Below, piece by piece: positions 1-7,877 of a stretch of 25,358 nucleotides of DNA (positions are counted from its first letter, which is position 1; the number at the start of each line of letters is the position of its first letter). Source of the DNA: JBLHGU01 sp047615875 (GTDB taxonomy: Bacteria > Pseudomonadota > Gammaproteobacteria > Arenicellales > CAJQKF01). The stretch lies in the NCBI GenBank assembly GCA_047615875.1, contig JBLHGU010000061.1, positions 1 to 25,358 on the forward strand. The letters run 5' to 3'. The position numbers were made by a program, and so were the translations under genes. The notes under the pieces are model-generated. The model was not told the DNA's origin. It made no database searches and saw only the letters and a program-made list of their open reading frames with translations.

Positions 1-1128
1 GGTGGGCAGGTGTGGATGAGCGGACTCACACTTTGGACCACTTTGGGATTGGTTGGCGCAACGATGCTGCTTATTCACTTCACTCCCCGGGTGACCAAGC
101 ATATACCGGCACCATTGGCTGCTATAGCCGGTGTTGCCGCTGTTGTGATCTTCTTCGACATTCCCGTACCACGGGTTGGCGATCTCGCATCAGTTGAAGG
201 AGGCCTGCCTGAGTTCTCTATTCCACAGGTTCCCTTTACTCTCGAAACCCTGCAAATAATTCTGCCTTACTCTATTATTCTGGCGGCCATTGGCATCATC
301 GAAAGCCTGCTAACTCTGAATCTTGTAGGCGAAATCACCGGCAAACGCGGTGGCGCGTCTCAGGAATGTATCGCCCAGGGTACTGCTAATACCGTTACCG
401 GATTTTTTGGTGGCATGGGTGGTTGTGCCATGATTGGTCAGTCAATGATTAACGTGAAGTCCGGTGGTCGGTCTCGATTGTCCGGCATTACCGCAGCTTT
501 GTTTTTATTGAGCTTCATTCTTTTCGCCAGCCCGGTAATTGAACTGATTCCGCTTTCAGCGTTGGTCGGTGTGATGTTCATGGTGGTAATCGGGACGTTT
601 GCCTGGCAAAGCCTCAGAATACTATTTCGCATTCCCCGTACCGATGCCTTTGTTATTTTGTTGGTAACCGCTGTTACCGTTGCAGAAGACCTGGCTATCG
701 CTGTGGTAGTCGGTGTAATCGTCTCGGCCCTGGTGTATGCCTGGAACGCGGCTTCAAAAATTCAGATTAAGGCGAGAAACTCTATCACCGAGATCGGTGC
801 CAGGGTTTACGACATTTCTGGTCCGCTGTTTTTTGGATCAGCAACCAGCTTTCAAGAATCCTTTAATGCCAGTCAAGATCCACAATCAGTAATCCTGGAT
901 TTCGCTAATTCCCGCATCGTGGATCAATCAGCGTTACAGGCTATAGAAGCAGTTGCGGCAAAATACCGGCGTGCAGGTAAAAGATTGCAATTAAGGCACC
1001 TTACCCACGATTGTCACAAGCTATTAACTACCGCAGGTCAGCTAATGGTCGATCTCGATGACGATCCCGATTATGGGTTGGTAGTGGATTATGATGTTAG
1101 AGGCGGTCGAATGGGTGGAGAACATTAA
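1..1128 (+). CDS. SulP-family anion transporter with STAS domain (5' truncated by window)
   Basis: This is the C-terminal part of a SulP/SLC26-type inner-membrane transporter for inorganic anions such as sulfate or bicarbonate. The frame is open to base 1 (GGT GGG CAG precede the GTG at 10), and about 375 residues are visible against the usual 500 or more, so the true start lies upstream. The visible part holds a run of hydrophobic membrane segments. It includes a SulP-like glycine-rich stretch (GGMGGCAMIGQSMINVKSGG, roughly residues 134-153 from the GTG) followed by RSRLSG. After the last membrane segment (about residue 245) comes a cytoplasmic STAS domain with the pattern VILDFANSRIVDQSALQAIE. 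The gene ends only 5 bp before the convergent vapC. The substrate cannot be told from the sequence. The family assignment is firm. Confidence 0.9.
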   Translation, partial: GGQVWMSGLTLWTTLGLVGATMLLIHFTPRVTKHIPAPLAAIAGVAAVVIFFDIPVPRVGDLASVEGGLPEFSIPQVPFTLETLQIILPYSIILAAIGIIESLLTLNLVGEITGKRGGASQECIAQGTANTVTGFFGGMGGCAMIGQSMINVKSGGRSRLSGITAALFLLSFILFASPVIELIPLSALVGVMFMVVIGTFAWQSLRILFRIPRTDAFVILLVTAVTVAEDLAIAVVVGVIVSALVYAWNAASKIQIKARNSITEIGARVYDISGPLFFGSATSFQESFNASQDPQSVILDFANSRIVDQSALQAIEAVAAKYRRAGKRLQLRHLTHDCHKLLTTAGQLMVDLDDDPDYGLVVDYDVRGGRMGGEH

Positions 1129-1133
1129 TCAGT

Positions 1134-1541
1134 TTAGTTGACCCAATCCTCAATTTCCAACCCTGAGACACGATTGAATTCGCGGGTATTATGGGTAACC
1201 AATGTCATGGATTCAGCAAGTGCATGACAAGCAATCCATAGATCATTTGCCCCGATGGGAGTGCCGGCAATTTTCAAGCCACTAAACTGAATTGCATAGT
1301 GTTTACACAGATTTTTGTTAACACTATAAACCACTGGGATCTGGCGAGTAAGTTGTTCAAGGTTTTTTAAAACTCGAGCCTTTTTGGTACTTCGTTCCGC
1401 CCCTTTCAACAATTCTGCATAGGTGAAGAAGGACATACAGAGCTCTGATTCCTGTGGTAGCTCATTTACCCGGGCGACGATTGAAGGCGGACGATTTTTC
1501 AGCAGGTAGATCAAGATGTTCGTATCTAGCATATACCTCAT
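1134..1541 (-). CDS. vapC: VapC-type PIN-domain ribonuclease toxin
   Basis: A 135-residue protein of normal VapC length, predicted to be the toxin of a type II toxin-antitoxin pair. VapC toxins are Mg-dependent endoribonucleases that cut tRNA or rRNA when released from VapB. The PIN-domain acidic residues are in place: D6 in the N-terminal MLDTNIL motif, E43 in YAELLKG, and D100 in GANDLWIA. The C-terminal THNTREF segment, around residues 117-123, supplies the fourth polar position. The start overlaps the end of vapB by 4 bases (1538-1541), the usual sign of translational coupling. No lesion is visible, so the toxin looks active. Confidence 0.92.
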   Translation of the reverse strand: MRYMLDTNILIYLLKNRPPSIVARVNELPQESELCMSFFTYAELLKGAERSTKKARVLKNLEQLTRQIPVVYSVNKNLCKHYAIQFSGLKIAGTPIGANDLWIACHALAESMTLVTHNTREFNRVSGLEIEDWVN

Positions 1542-1792
1542 AAGTCTTCCCGATCCTGGGGCAACGATTGACTCTCCTTGTCCTCCTGTAGGACTTTGGC
1601 AAATTCTTCATCGAAACTACAAAGCACCTCGAATAAGGCATCTCCCCTTTGCTCTGGGATGGGATGAATTACAAGATCGCCCTCTTCGGTCCTCGAAATT
1701 TGTACCTTGCTTGTATTTAGCCGGAATTCCTGAGGAATTCTGACAGCTTGGCTGTTCCCGTTGTTGAATACTCGGCTTGTTGCAGTGGACAT
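1538..1792 (-). CDS. vapB: VapB-type antitoxin (AbrB/MazE-like fold)
   Basis: An 84-residue partner of VapC. The N-terminal half (about residues 5-50) has the swapped-hairpin AbrB/MazE pattern: FNNGNSQAVRIPQEFRL, then a strand ending DLVIHPIPE. This part is expected to bind DNA and autoregulate the operon. The acidic C-terminal tail (FDEEFAKVLQEDKE) is the expected toxin-neutralising segment. No clear Shine-Dalgarno precedes the ATG. A TATAAT-like string overlaps the start on this strand, so initiation may be leaderless or weak. Direct repeats just upstream (1804-1824) are a candidate operator. Order antitoxin then toxin, with a 4-base overlap, is standard. Confidence 0.9.
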   Translation of the reverse strand: MSTATSRVFNNGNSQAVRIPQEFRLNTSKVQISRTEEGDLVIHPIPEQRGDALFEVLCSFDEEFAKVLQEDKESQSLPQDREDL

Positions 1793-2133
1793 TATATTGT
1801 ATGTGTGTACTTAAGGATGTGTACTATATCAATGAATAATTGTAAACTCAAATTGCCCCTTTATTATGGAGGCTAAAGGTGATGGCGATTTACCTCATGC
1901 TTGTGGAAAAAGCCTGGGGAATCAATCTTCTACTGAATATGAAGGGAGCCGCAGAGATACTGGAGATTTAGGAACGCGATTCAATAAGTGTATTGATACC
2001 CCTTGTTTTGCTGTGTAGAAAGCGTAAAAGTGAGCAGGGTTCTGGGTTGGGTCTCATAAGGTATTTAACTACCTAAAGGTTAGTGCAATGGGTAGAATTT
2101 CACTTCTGATAATTTTAATTCGAGGAGTTCATC
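1793..2133. other. Intergenic gap between vapB and the DUF1989 gene
   Basis: This 341-bp stretch carries the vapB repeats at its left end and the leader of the DUF1989 gene at its right end. A 50-codon ORF (1866-2018, +) is present. It matches nothing I recognise and has no convincing ribosome site. A short AT-rich dyad (AGGTA 2059-2063 / TACCT 2070-2074) lies 60 bp before the DUF1989 start. I looked for guanidine-riboswitch hairpins because of the DUF1989 gene and saw none. Confidence 0.5.
1804..1824. promoter_or_regulatory. Direct repeats upstream of vapB, candidate operator
   Basis: Two exact copies of TGTGTAC lie at 1804-1810 and 1818-1824, 14 bases apart start to start, 12 bases upstream of the vapB start codon. 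Each contains the palindrome GTAC. VapBC complexes commonly repress their own promoter through repeats in this position. The operator role is inferred from position and symmetry only. Confidence 0.4.
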
Positions 2134-2742
2134 ATGGCAAAGGTATCCAGTAATAATAAACGAACCAGCATTCCAGCTCGTCATGGAATAGCCGCATTCG
2201 TTAAGCGCGGTAAACGCATCAAGGTTATAAACACCCACGGCACTCAGGTGGTTGACTGCTGGGCCTTAAATGCTGAGAACCCTGGCGAGTTCATGTCTCT
2301 TGAACATTGCCGGGTATCGTTGGAACGTGTGTGTCCGAAGAAGGGCGATACCATGATTACCAATCAGCGTCGGCCGATCCTTAAGATCATGCAGGATAGC
2401 GCACCGGGTACCCACGATACATTGTTGGCGGCCTGTGATCGTTATCGTTATGAAATGCTCGGTTGTAAGGAATATCACCGCAACTGTACGGATAATTATT
2501 GGGAAGCATTAATAGCCATTGGTGTGCAGCCCAGGGAGTTGCCATCGCCATTCAACTTATGGCAGAACACGCCGGTTGAAGCCAATGGAGTTATAAAGCC
2601 TAATCCACCGACTACCAAACGCGGTGACCACATCGTAATGCGTGCTGAAATGGATCTGGTTATCTGCCTGTCTGCATGCCCTCAGGACATTACTGCAATA
2701 TGTGGCAATCAACCGCGTAATGCTCACTTCGAGATTTACTAA
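2134..2742 (+). CDS. DUF1989 / urea carboxylase-associated family protein
   Basis: A 202-residue protein of the DUF1989 family. Members encoded beside urea or guanidine carboxylases include the carboxyguanidine deiminase subunits; isolated members such as this one have no settled function. Likely metal or catalytic residues match the family pattern: H94 (GTHDTLLAAC), C101, H115-R-N-C118-T-D-N and C182 (SACPQD). The ATG at 2134 is preceded by a good ribosome site (GAGGAG, about 6 bases upstream). No urea carboxylase or transporter gene is nearby, so the pathway is open. It is convergent with the alpha/beta hydrolase gene, 19 bp away. The family call is strong; the reaction is unknown. Confidence 0.85.
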   Translation: MAKVSSNNKRTSIPARHGIAAFVKRGKRIKVINTHGTQVVDCWALNAENPGEFMSLEHCRVSLERVCPKKGDTMITNQRRPILKIMQDSAPGTHDTLLAACDRYRYEMLGCKEYHRNCTDNYWEALIAIGVQPRELPSPFNLWQNTPVEANGVIKPNPPTTKRGDHIVMRAEMDLVICLSACPQDITAICGNQPRNAHFEIY

Positions 2743-2761
2743 TAGCGGGTAGTGGCCTGGA

Positions 2762-3526
2762 TTAGGACGGAACTTGAAAGAACTGATCGAGTTTGCTGGC
2801 GATCAGTTCAGGTGCTTCTACTAATACGCTATGTCGAAGCACCGGTAAGATATCCAGTTGAGAGTTGGCAATCTCTTCATGCATGAAGTTTGCCATACGC
2901 ACATTCGAGCCTGGGTCGCCCTCACCCGTCATAACTAAACAAGGTGTGGTGATTCGATGGAGTTGATCACCGAGGTCACTTAAAGAAAATACTCTGTAGG
3001 CATGCAGATACCCTATTGGATCAGTGGCTTTTAGCGCCGCTAATCTTCCCGCAACGCGATCCGGGTGCTGTTGTCTAAACTGTGGCGAGAACCATCGTTC
3101 CAAAGCCAGTTCTATATTGGTATCGAGTTTATTCTGTTCCAGATTTTGCACGCGAATGGCAACCCGTTGCTGCTCCTCTTCGGTACGACCGGCAATGGCG
3201 CTTAGAATTACTGCCTGTTTTACGCGTTCCGAATGACGCAGACAAAAGCCCTGGGTAATAAGCCCGCCAAGAGAAAAGCCAGCCAAACGGACCTGCTCTA
3301 CCCCTGTTTTTTTACAGACTTCTTCAAGATCATCGACAAATTCATCCAGCACCCAGGGTCCCTGAGGAACATCACTCAGGCCGTGCCCGCGTAAATCATA
3401 ACGAATAACACGAAATCTCTTCGAAAGTAAATTGGCACTAGTGTCCCAGCTTTGTAAGTTACTACCCAGACCATGGATCAATATGAGCGGGTCGCCTTGC
3501 CCCTGTTCGGTAAGATTAATCTTCAT
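2762..3526 (-). CDS. Alpha/beta-fold hydrolase (3-oxoadipate enol-lactonase-like)
   Basis: A 254-residue cytoplasmic hydrolase with the full alpha/beta-hydrolase layout: oxyanion segment HGLG at residues 18-21, RYDLRGHGLSD at 42-52, nucleophile elbow GFSLGG with Ser85, probable acid Asp204 in GEGDPGSN, and His232 in LRHSVLVEAP. The overall pattern resembles enol-lactonases and related ester or lactone hydrolases such as PcaD. It is the last gene of a three-gene unit, starting 13 bp after the flavin monooxygenase stop. A plausible job is opening an ester or lactone made by that monooxygenase. This is inference from context; no other beta-ketoadipate genes are present. Confidence 0.85.
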   Translation of the reverse strand: MKINLTEQGQGDPLILIHGLGSNLQSWDTSANLLSKRFRVIRYDLRGHGLSDVPQGPWVLDEFVDDLEEVCKKTGVEQVRLAGFSLGGLITQGFCLRHSERVKQAVILSAIAGRTEEEQQRVAIRVQNLEQNKLDTNIELALERWFSPQFRQQHPDRVAGRLAALKATDPIGYLHAYRVFSLSDLGDQLHRITTPCLVMTGEGDPGSNVRMANFMHEEIANSQLDILPVLRHSVLVEAPELIASKLDQFFQVPS

Positions 3527-3539
3527 TGGAATATGGCTG

Positions 3540-4580
3540 TTAAGTAAAGTGTGGCATTACACGGGTGATAAATAATTCCAGCGAACGTAGTGAAGTGGCC
3601 GCATCAAGGCCAAAGTTAGCCCCATAACAAAATTGATCAACACCCTGTTCTTCATAGTCCTTCAACTTTTCCACCGCCTGTTCCGGTGTGCCAAACAACA
3701 TGCTTTGCCATAATGTTTCAGCGTCAAAGTTAGTTGCTTCGGAATTCTGCTCTAAATTTACAGTCTTGGGGAAGCCATTAATCACCTCGCCACCGGTCTG
3801 GAACAAACCCTGAAACTGTGCTGAGTAATACCTAGCTGCGTCCACAGGTACTCGCCAGGATGAAGCGTCATCGTAAATACAGGTACTACGCAATACCAGC
3901 CAGCGTGGTCGAGGTTTGCCAGGGTTTTTTTCAAGTGATTCTTTTAGCTTGCGGGCTAAATCTTCTACCTCACTAAACGGCATTTGCAGCGGTGTAGACA
4001 TGACGTTCAGATCATTCTCTACTGCCCAGTCGAAAGTGTCTTGCCCGCGTGCGGCTGTCCATAACGGTGGATGTGGCGTCTGCAGTGGTTTAGGAACTGC
4101 AGTGGCATTGGGAAATTGCCAGAATCGGCCATCGTGTTGATAATCTCCAGCCCACAATGCTTTTAGAGCTGGTAATAATTCATATAGGTACTCACCACCG
4201 TCGAGTTTCTGCGATACGCCTTTGGCCATACGATCGAACTCATACTGAAATGCACCACGGGCGAGACCAAGTTCCAGCCTGCCATCACTATATAAATCGA
4301 CCAGAGCCGCTTCTTCTGCCGCTCTGATGGGATGCCAATAGGGCGCGCAAATAACCGCTGTGCCGAGGCGAATGTTGCTGGTATGCTGGGCCCAGTGGGT
4401 TAACTGCAGAAAAGGGTTCGGCGCAATAGTCATCTCAATGCAATGATGTTCAGAGGCCCATGCCGCTTCCATACCACCTTGATCTGCCATTTTTACCATC
4501 TCTGTAGTATTGGCAACGACATCGGTCATTTTCTCGTTAGCAGAGAAACGGTTCATATTTATAGCGATGGAAAATTTCAT
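3540..4580 (-). CDS. LLM-class flavin-dependent oxidoreductase (bacterial luciferase-like)
   Basis: A 346-residue TIM-barrel flavin enzyme of the luciferase-like monooxygenase family, normal length. Visible family marks are EHH near residue 45 (ASEHHCIEM), the NIRLGTAV strand near 70, and GRLELGLARG near 100-109, which forms part of the flavin phosphate site. The central WTAARG segment (around residue 175) also fits. Such enzymes use reduced FMN, usually from a separate reductase, to oxidise aldehydes, ketones, amines or sulfur compounds. It lies between an aldehyde dehydrogenase (5 bp upstream) and a hydrolase (13 bp downstream), so all three are probably co-transcribed. The substrate is not deducible, and FMN versus F420 use cannot be told for certain. 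Confidence 0.88.
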   Translation of the reverse strand: MKFSIAINMNRFSANEKMTDVVANTTEMVKMADQGGMEAAWASEHHCIEMTIAPNPFLQLTHWAQHTSNIRLGTAVICAPYWHPIRAAEEAALVDLYSDGRLELGLARGAFQYEFDRMAKGVSQKLDGGEYLYELLPALKALWAGDYQHDGRFWQFPNATAVPKPLQTPHPPLWTAARGQDTFDWAVENDLNVMSTPLQMPFSEVEDLARKLKESLEKNPGKPRPRWLVLRSTCIYDDASSWRVPVDAARYYSAQFQGLFQTGGEVINGFPKTVNLEQNSEATNFDAETLWQSMLFGTPEQAVEKLKDYEEQGVDQFCYGANFGLDAATSLRSLELFITRVMPHFT

Positions 4581-4585
4581 GATGA

Positions 4586-6106
4586 CTACTTCAGTTTTAG
4601 AACAAATGGATCCTGAGTGGCGCCGGAATAGTCCACTACAACATTTTTTAATCGAGAGTATTCTCGAATCGCTTCAAAGCTATTGTGTTTGCCATAACCA
4701 CTTTGTTTGAATCCGCCAAATGGTGACATGAAAGAAGCGCTGCGGTAGGTATTTATCCAGACCGTGCCTGCATCGATATCACGGGCAAAACGCATCGCTC
4801 TATCAATGTCTTTAGTCCAGATGCCAGCGGCAAGGCCATACACCGTATCGTTGGCCTTGGCGATAAGATCCTGTTCGTCTTTGAATGGCATTACGGCTAC
4901 AACCGGCCCAAATATTTCCTCCCGGGCAACCCGCATGTCATTGCTCACATCGGTAAATACCGTGGGCTCGTAAAAGAAACCATTTTCTAACCCCGGCAGG
5001 CTGGGTGGTTTGCCACCGGCTTGAATGCGTCCGCCTTCCTGCACGCCGGAGGCGACAAAGTCGGCCACCCGGTCTCGTTGCCTGGCCAGAGCCAGAGGGC
5101 CTAGCTCTGTGTCATCTTGCATCGGGTCGCCAATGATCACTTGCTCTGCACGCTGACCGAGTTTTTCCACAATGGAGTCGAAAATAGTTTCTTCTAGAAA
5201 ACAACGCGACCCTGCAATACAGGTTTGCCCACCGGCCGCAAATACCCCGGCCACTATGCCATTCACTGCGCGGTCAGGATCAGAGTCGGCGAATACCACA
5301 TGGGGTGACTTGCCCCCAAGTTCCATGGTGCATGGCACCAGATTGCTCGCCGCGTTGGCGGCGATTTTGCGACCAGTTTCTGTGCCACCAGTAAAGGCGA
5401 TACGATTGATGCCACTATGTCGGGTGAGCATATCGCCAGTGGTTTCGCCCAGGCCAGTCAATACATTAAACACCCCAGCAGGAAAGCCTGCCTCTTCGAT
5501 GAGGGCGGCAAACTCCATAGCCGATGCAGAGGTATTCTCCGCAGGTTTGGCAACCACGCTATTACCAATTGCAAGGCAGGGTGCCAATGCGCCGGCCAAT
5601 AGATAGAGCGGTGAATTCCAGGGAACAACAACCGCTACCACACCCACAGGTTCGTATTGGGTGAAGTTAAAAACATCGCGTTTATTTACTGGGATGGTAT
5701 CGCCGACAATCTTGTCGCACATGCCAGCAAAATAATAGTAGGTCTCCGGCAGGCTGGACATCTGTGCACGCATCTCACGGATCAACTTGCCGTTATCTCG
5801 AGTTTCGATTTCAGCCAGGCGATCACCGTGCTCGGCAATTAAATCACCCAGTCGACGTAACAACTTGCCGCGAGCAGTCTGAGTTATCTGACACCAGGCT
5901 GGATCCCGTAATGCACCCTGGGCAGCACTTACGGCAGCATCGACATCTACGGCATTGGCATCACTGATTTCATACCAGGGCTCGCCATCTACCGGGTTAA
6001 CGCTGGGAATATAGCGATCGGACGCAGAATCAACATAGCGACCATTGATGTATAAGCCGTAGCGGTTATTAGAAGCGCGGTTCAGTAAGGAACTGGTTGT
6101 CGTCAT
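4586..6106 (-). CDS. NAD(P)-dependent aldehyde dehydrogenase
   Basis: A 506-residue member of the ALDH superfamily, which oxidises an aldehyde to its carboxylic acid. Catalytic Cys296 (GGQTCIAGSR) and general base Glu262 (MELGGKSP) are intact. Asn164 of the PWN motif, the FTGGTETG loop (238-245), EEIFGPV and the C-terminal FGGFKQSGYG segment are also present. It most resembles the betaine/gamma-aminobutyraldehyde-type branch, but the substrate cannot be fixed. It is the first gene of the ALDH, luciferase-like monooxygenase, hydrolase unit. The 42-bp gap from the yaaA stop makes read-through from yaaA possible. Confidence 0.92.
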   Translation of the reverse strand: MTTTSSLLNRASNNRYGLYINGRYVDSASDRYIPSVNPVDGEPWYEISDANAVDVDAAVSAAQGALRDPAWCQITQTARGKLLRRLGDLIAEHGDRLAEIETRDNGKLIREMRAQMSSLPETYYYFAGMCDKIVGDTIPVNKRDVFNFTQYEPVGVVAVVVPWNSPLYLLAGALAPCLAIGNSVVAKPAENTSASAMEFAALIEEAGFPAGVFNVLTGLGETTGDMLTRHSGINRIAFTGGTETGRKIAANAASNLVPCTMELGGKSPHVVFADSDPDRAVNGIVAGVFAAGGQTCIAGSRCFLEETIFDSIVEKLGQRAEQVIIGDPMQDDTELGPLALARQRDRVADFVASGVQEGGRIQAGGKPPSLPGLENGFFYEPTVFTDVSNDMRVAREEIFGPVVAVMPFKDEQDLIAKANDTVYGLAAGIWTKDIDRAMRFARDIDAGTVWINTYRSASFMSPFGGFKQSGYGKHNSFEAIREYSRLKNVVVDYSGATQDPFVLKLK

Positions 6107-6148
6107 GGTTTTTGATCCTAAGCCAACCCGTTACAGGCAGACATAAAA

Positions 6149-6919
6149 CTATTGCTTACGGGTAAATACCCACTCTTGTTCACTAGATAAAGAGGCATTG
6201 AATCCATAGCCCTCTTTATCAAATAGCTTTATTTCTTCGGCCTCGGTTATACGGCCATCGATAATAAAGCGGGACATTATGCCACGGGCTTTTTTGGCAA
6301 AGAAGCCAATCATTTTATACTGATCGCTCTGATAGTCCTTAAAAACTGGCGTGATTATTCGGCCGCGAAAAGATTTTACTTTTACGGATTTGAAATACTC
6401 ATTAGAGGCCAGATTAATCAACGTATCTGTACCCAGGGATTTCAGTTCCTGGTTGAGAATTTTGGTAATACGCTTATCCCAGAACTGATACAAATTGCTG
6501 CCTTGTTCGGTATCCAGTCGCGTGCCCATTTCCAGACGATAGGGTTGCATTAAATCCAGAGGCCGCAACAGACCGTAAAGTCCTGACAGAATGCGCAAAT
6601 GGTTCTGAGCGAAATCGATGTTTTGCTGATTCATGCTGTACGCATCAAGACCAATATAAACATCTCCTTTGAAGGCAAATAACGCCTGTCGGGAGTTTTC
6701 CGGTTTGAAGGGTGTTTTCCAGGCTTTAAAACGATCCCGATTAAGATCGGCGATGTTGCTGCTAACACTCATTAGACTGGATAAGTCTGTGGCGGAAAGC
6801 TGTCGCAGACGACGCACCAGTTTACGGGACTGGGTTAGCTGGGATGGCTGGGTAAATTCCTCTGTTAGGGCAGGAGTTTCGTAATCCAGAGTTTTGGCAG
6901 GAGAAATTACCGTGAGCAT
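6149..6919 (-). CDS. yaaA: YaaA (UPF0246) peroxide-stress protein
   Basis: A 256-residue cytoplasmic protein matching YaaA over its whole length. It begins MLTVISPAKTLDYETP and keeps the conserved YIGLDAY, LRILSGLYGLLRPLD and LINLASNEYFKSV blocks, followed by KKARGIMSRFII. In E. coli YaaA lowers free intracellular iron and DNA damage during hydrogen peroxide stress and belongs to the OxyR regulon. That fits the presence of oxyR and katG about 11 kb away, although they are not linked here. The start is unambiguous. It is likely a stand-alone gene with an 82-bp gap to the next gene upstream. Confidence 0.93.
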   Translation of the reverse strand: MLTVISPAKTLDYETPALTEEFTQPSQLTQSRKLVRRLRQLSATDLSSLMSVSSNIADLNRDRFKAWKTPFKPENSRQALFAFKGDVYIGLDAYSMNQQNIDFAQNHLRILSGLYGLLRPLDLMQPYRLEMGTRLDTEQGSNLYQFWDKRITKILNQELKSLGTDTLINLASNEYFKSVKVKSFRGRIITPVFKDYQSDQYKMIGFFAKKARGIMSRFIIDGRITEAEEIKLFDKEGYGFNASLSSEQEWVFTRKQ

Positions 6920-7001
6920 GCTCGGGGGTTTCCAAAAAAAGAAACTATCTTAACTCATCGACTTGCAGTATGTAATGGCGTGGATTGATTTCTCCGCCGG
7001 T

Positions 7002-7844
7002 TCAATTAGTGGACGTATTTTGGCCAAGAAAGGGTTCTGAGGAAGGTTCTGTCAGCCGTCGTGTGATTTTCTCTGAAAATACCATGCCGGGTTGTTGGTC
7101 ATAACTGAATAGCAGACTATGTCGGCAATGCTCGGATTGCTCTACAAATGAGACTCGGTGCATGGAGCGACGACCCAGAAACAGGCTAAAACAACCTTCT
7201 GAAAGATCAGCCGTGGTGATTGAAGCCTGCTCAGCGAGAACGGCCTCGATGCCGGCGTAGTTCTCATCACTTTCGCTGCGAATCAGCGGTGCGTACTCGA
7301 ACAGACCGCCATTATCGGCATTTTGAATAATGAAAGACACCACGCCATCGTTAGTGTCAAAGTGCCAGCCAAATTCATCACCCTGTTGCATTACATTGGC
7401 GCGTACCGAAATATGCGGACAGGCGGACCGATATAGCGTTTCAAAACCCAATAGTTGGCGAACGAACTCAGTCAGTTCATCAAACTGGAATAACTGTTTT
7501 GAAACACTTTTTTGTGGCAACTGATCCGTGGTTAATGCACCACAGCGACGGGTTAATAACCTGGATCGAGGGTGCTCTGGAACGAATCCGCTGTTATCCA
7601 TCCAGCCATAAAGTGTGGTTTGAAAATCTACCTGTCTTGCTACGGGCTCCAGGTCAACTAGCTCTGCCTTGAGTTGGTTGAGTGCAGTTTCTCGAAGAAA
7701 ACCCGGTAGAACACAAATTGATTCGTTAGCCATCATTTCATGACAACGATCAATCAGCATTTTGCCTACTTTACTCTCAAGCTCATGGATCGGATACAGA
7801 TCTAGATCAATAAAATTTTCCAGGATTAATTCTGATTGCGGCAT
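7002..7844 (-). CDS. 2-oxoglutarate/Fe(II)-dependent oxygenase (putative amino acid hydroxylase-like)
   Basis: A 280-residue protein with a jelly-roll oxygenase core. The iron triad is readable as His161-x-Asp163 (WHFDTND) and His229 (RRSMHRVSF), with Arg241 (RHSLLFSY) as the probable 2-oxoglutarate anchor. The stretches VRANVMQQGDEFGWHFDTND and GGLFEYAPLIRS resemble a family that, as I recall it, includes amino-acid-modifying oxygenases and radical halogenases of the BesD/HalB type. Halogenases replace the Asp with Gly. Asp163 is kept here, so hydroxylation rather than halogenation is expected. The substrate is unknown. The gene is 33 bp downstream of the ytoQ-like stop and may be co-transcribed with it. 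Confidence 0.75.
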   Translation of the reverse strand: MPQSELILENFIDLDLYPIHELESKVGKMLIDRCHEMMANESICVLPGFLRETALNQLKAELVDLEPVARQVDFQTTLYGWMDNSGFVPEHPRSRLLTRRCGALTTDQLPQKSVSKQLFQFDELTEFVRQLLGFETLYRSACPHISVRANVMQQGDEFGWHFDTNDGVVSFIIQNADNGGLFEYAPLIRSESDENYAGIEAVLAEQASITTADLSEGCFSLFLGRRSMHRVSFVEQSEHCRHSLLFSYDQQPGMVFSEKITRRLTEPSSEPFLGQNTSTN

Positions 7845-7877
7845 TTTGATGAACTCGCTACGAAACTAGAGAGGTTG

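Noticed and set aside
1866..2018. A 50-codon plus-strand ORF in the gap before the DUF1989 gene
   Set aside because: No recognisable family, no convincing ribosome site, and a composition that does not look like a folded protein.
2030..2133. Guanidine riboswitch upstream of the DUF1989 gene
   Set aside because: No pair of ACGR-loop hairpins or ykkC-like conserved core could be found; only a 5-bp AT-rich dyad is present.
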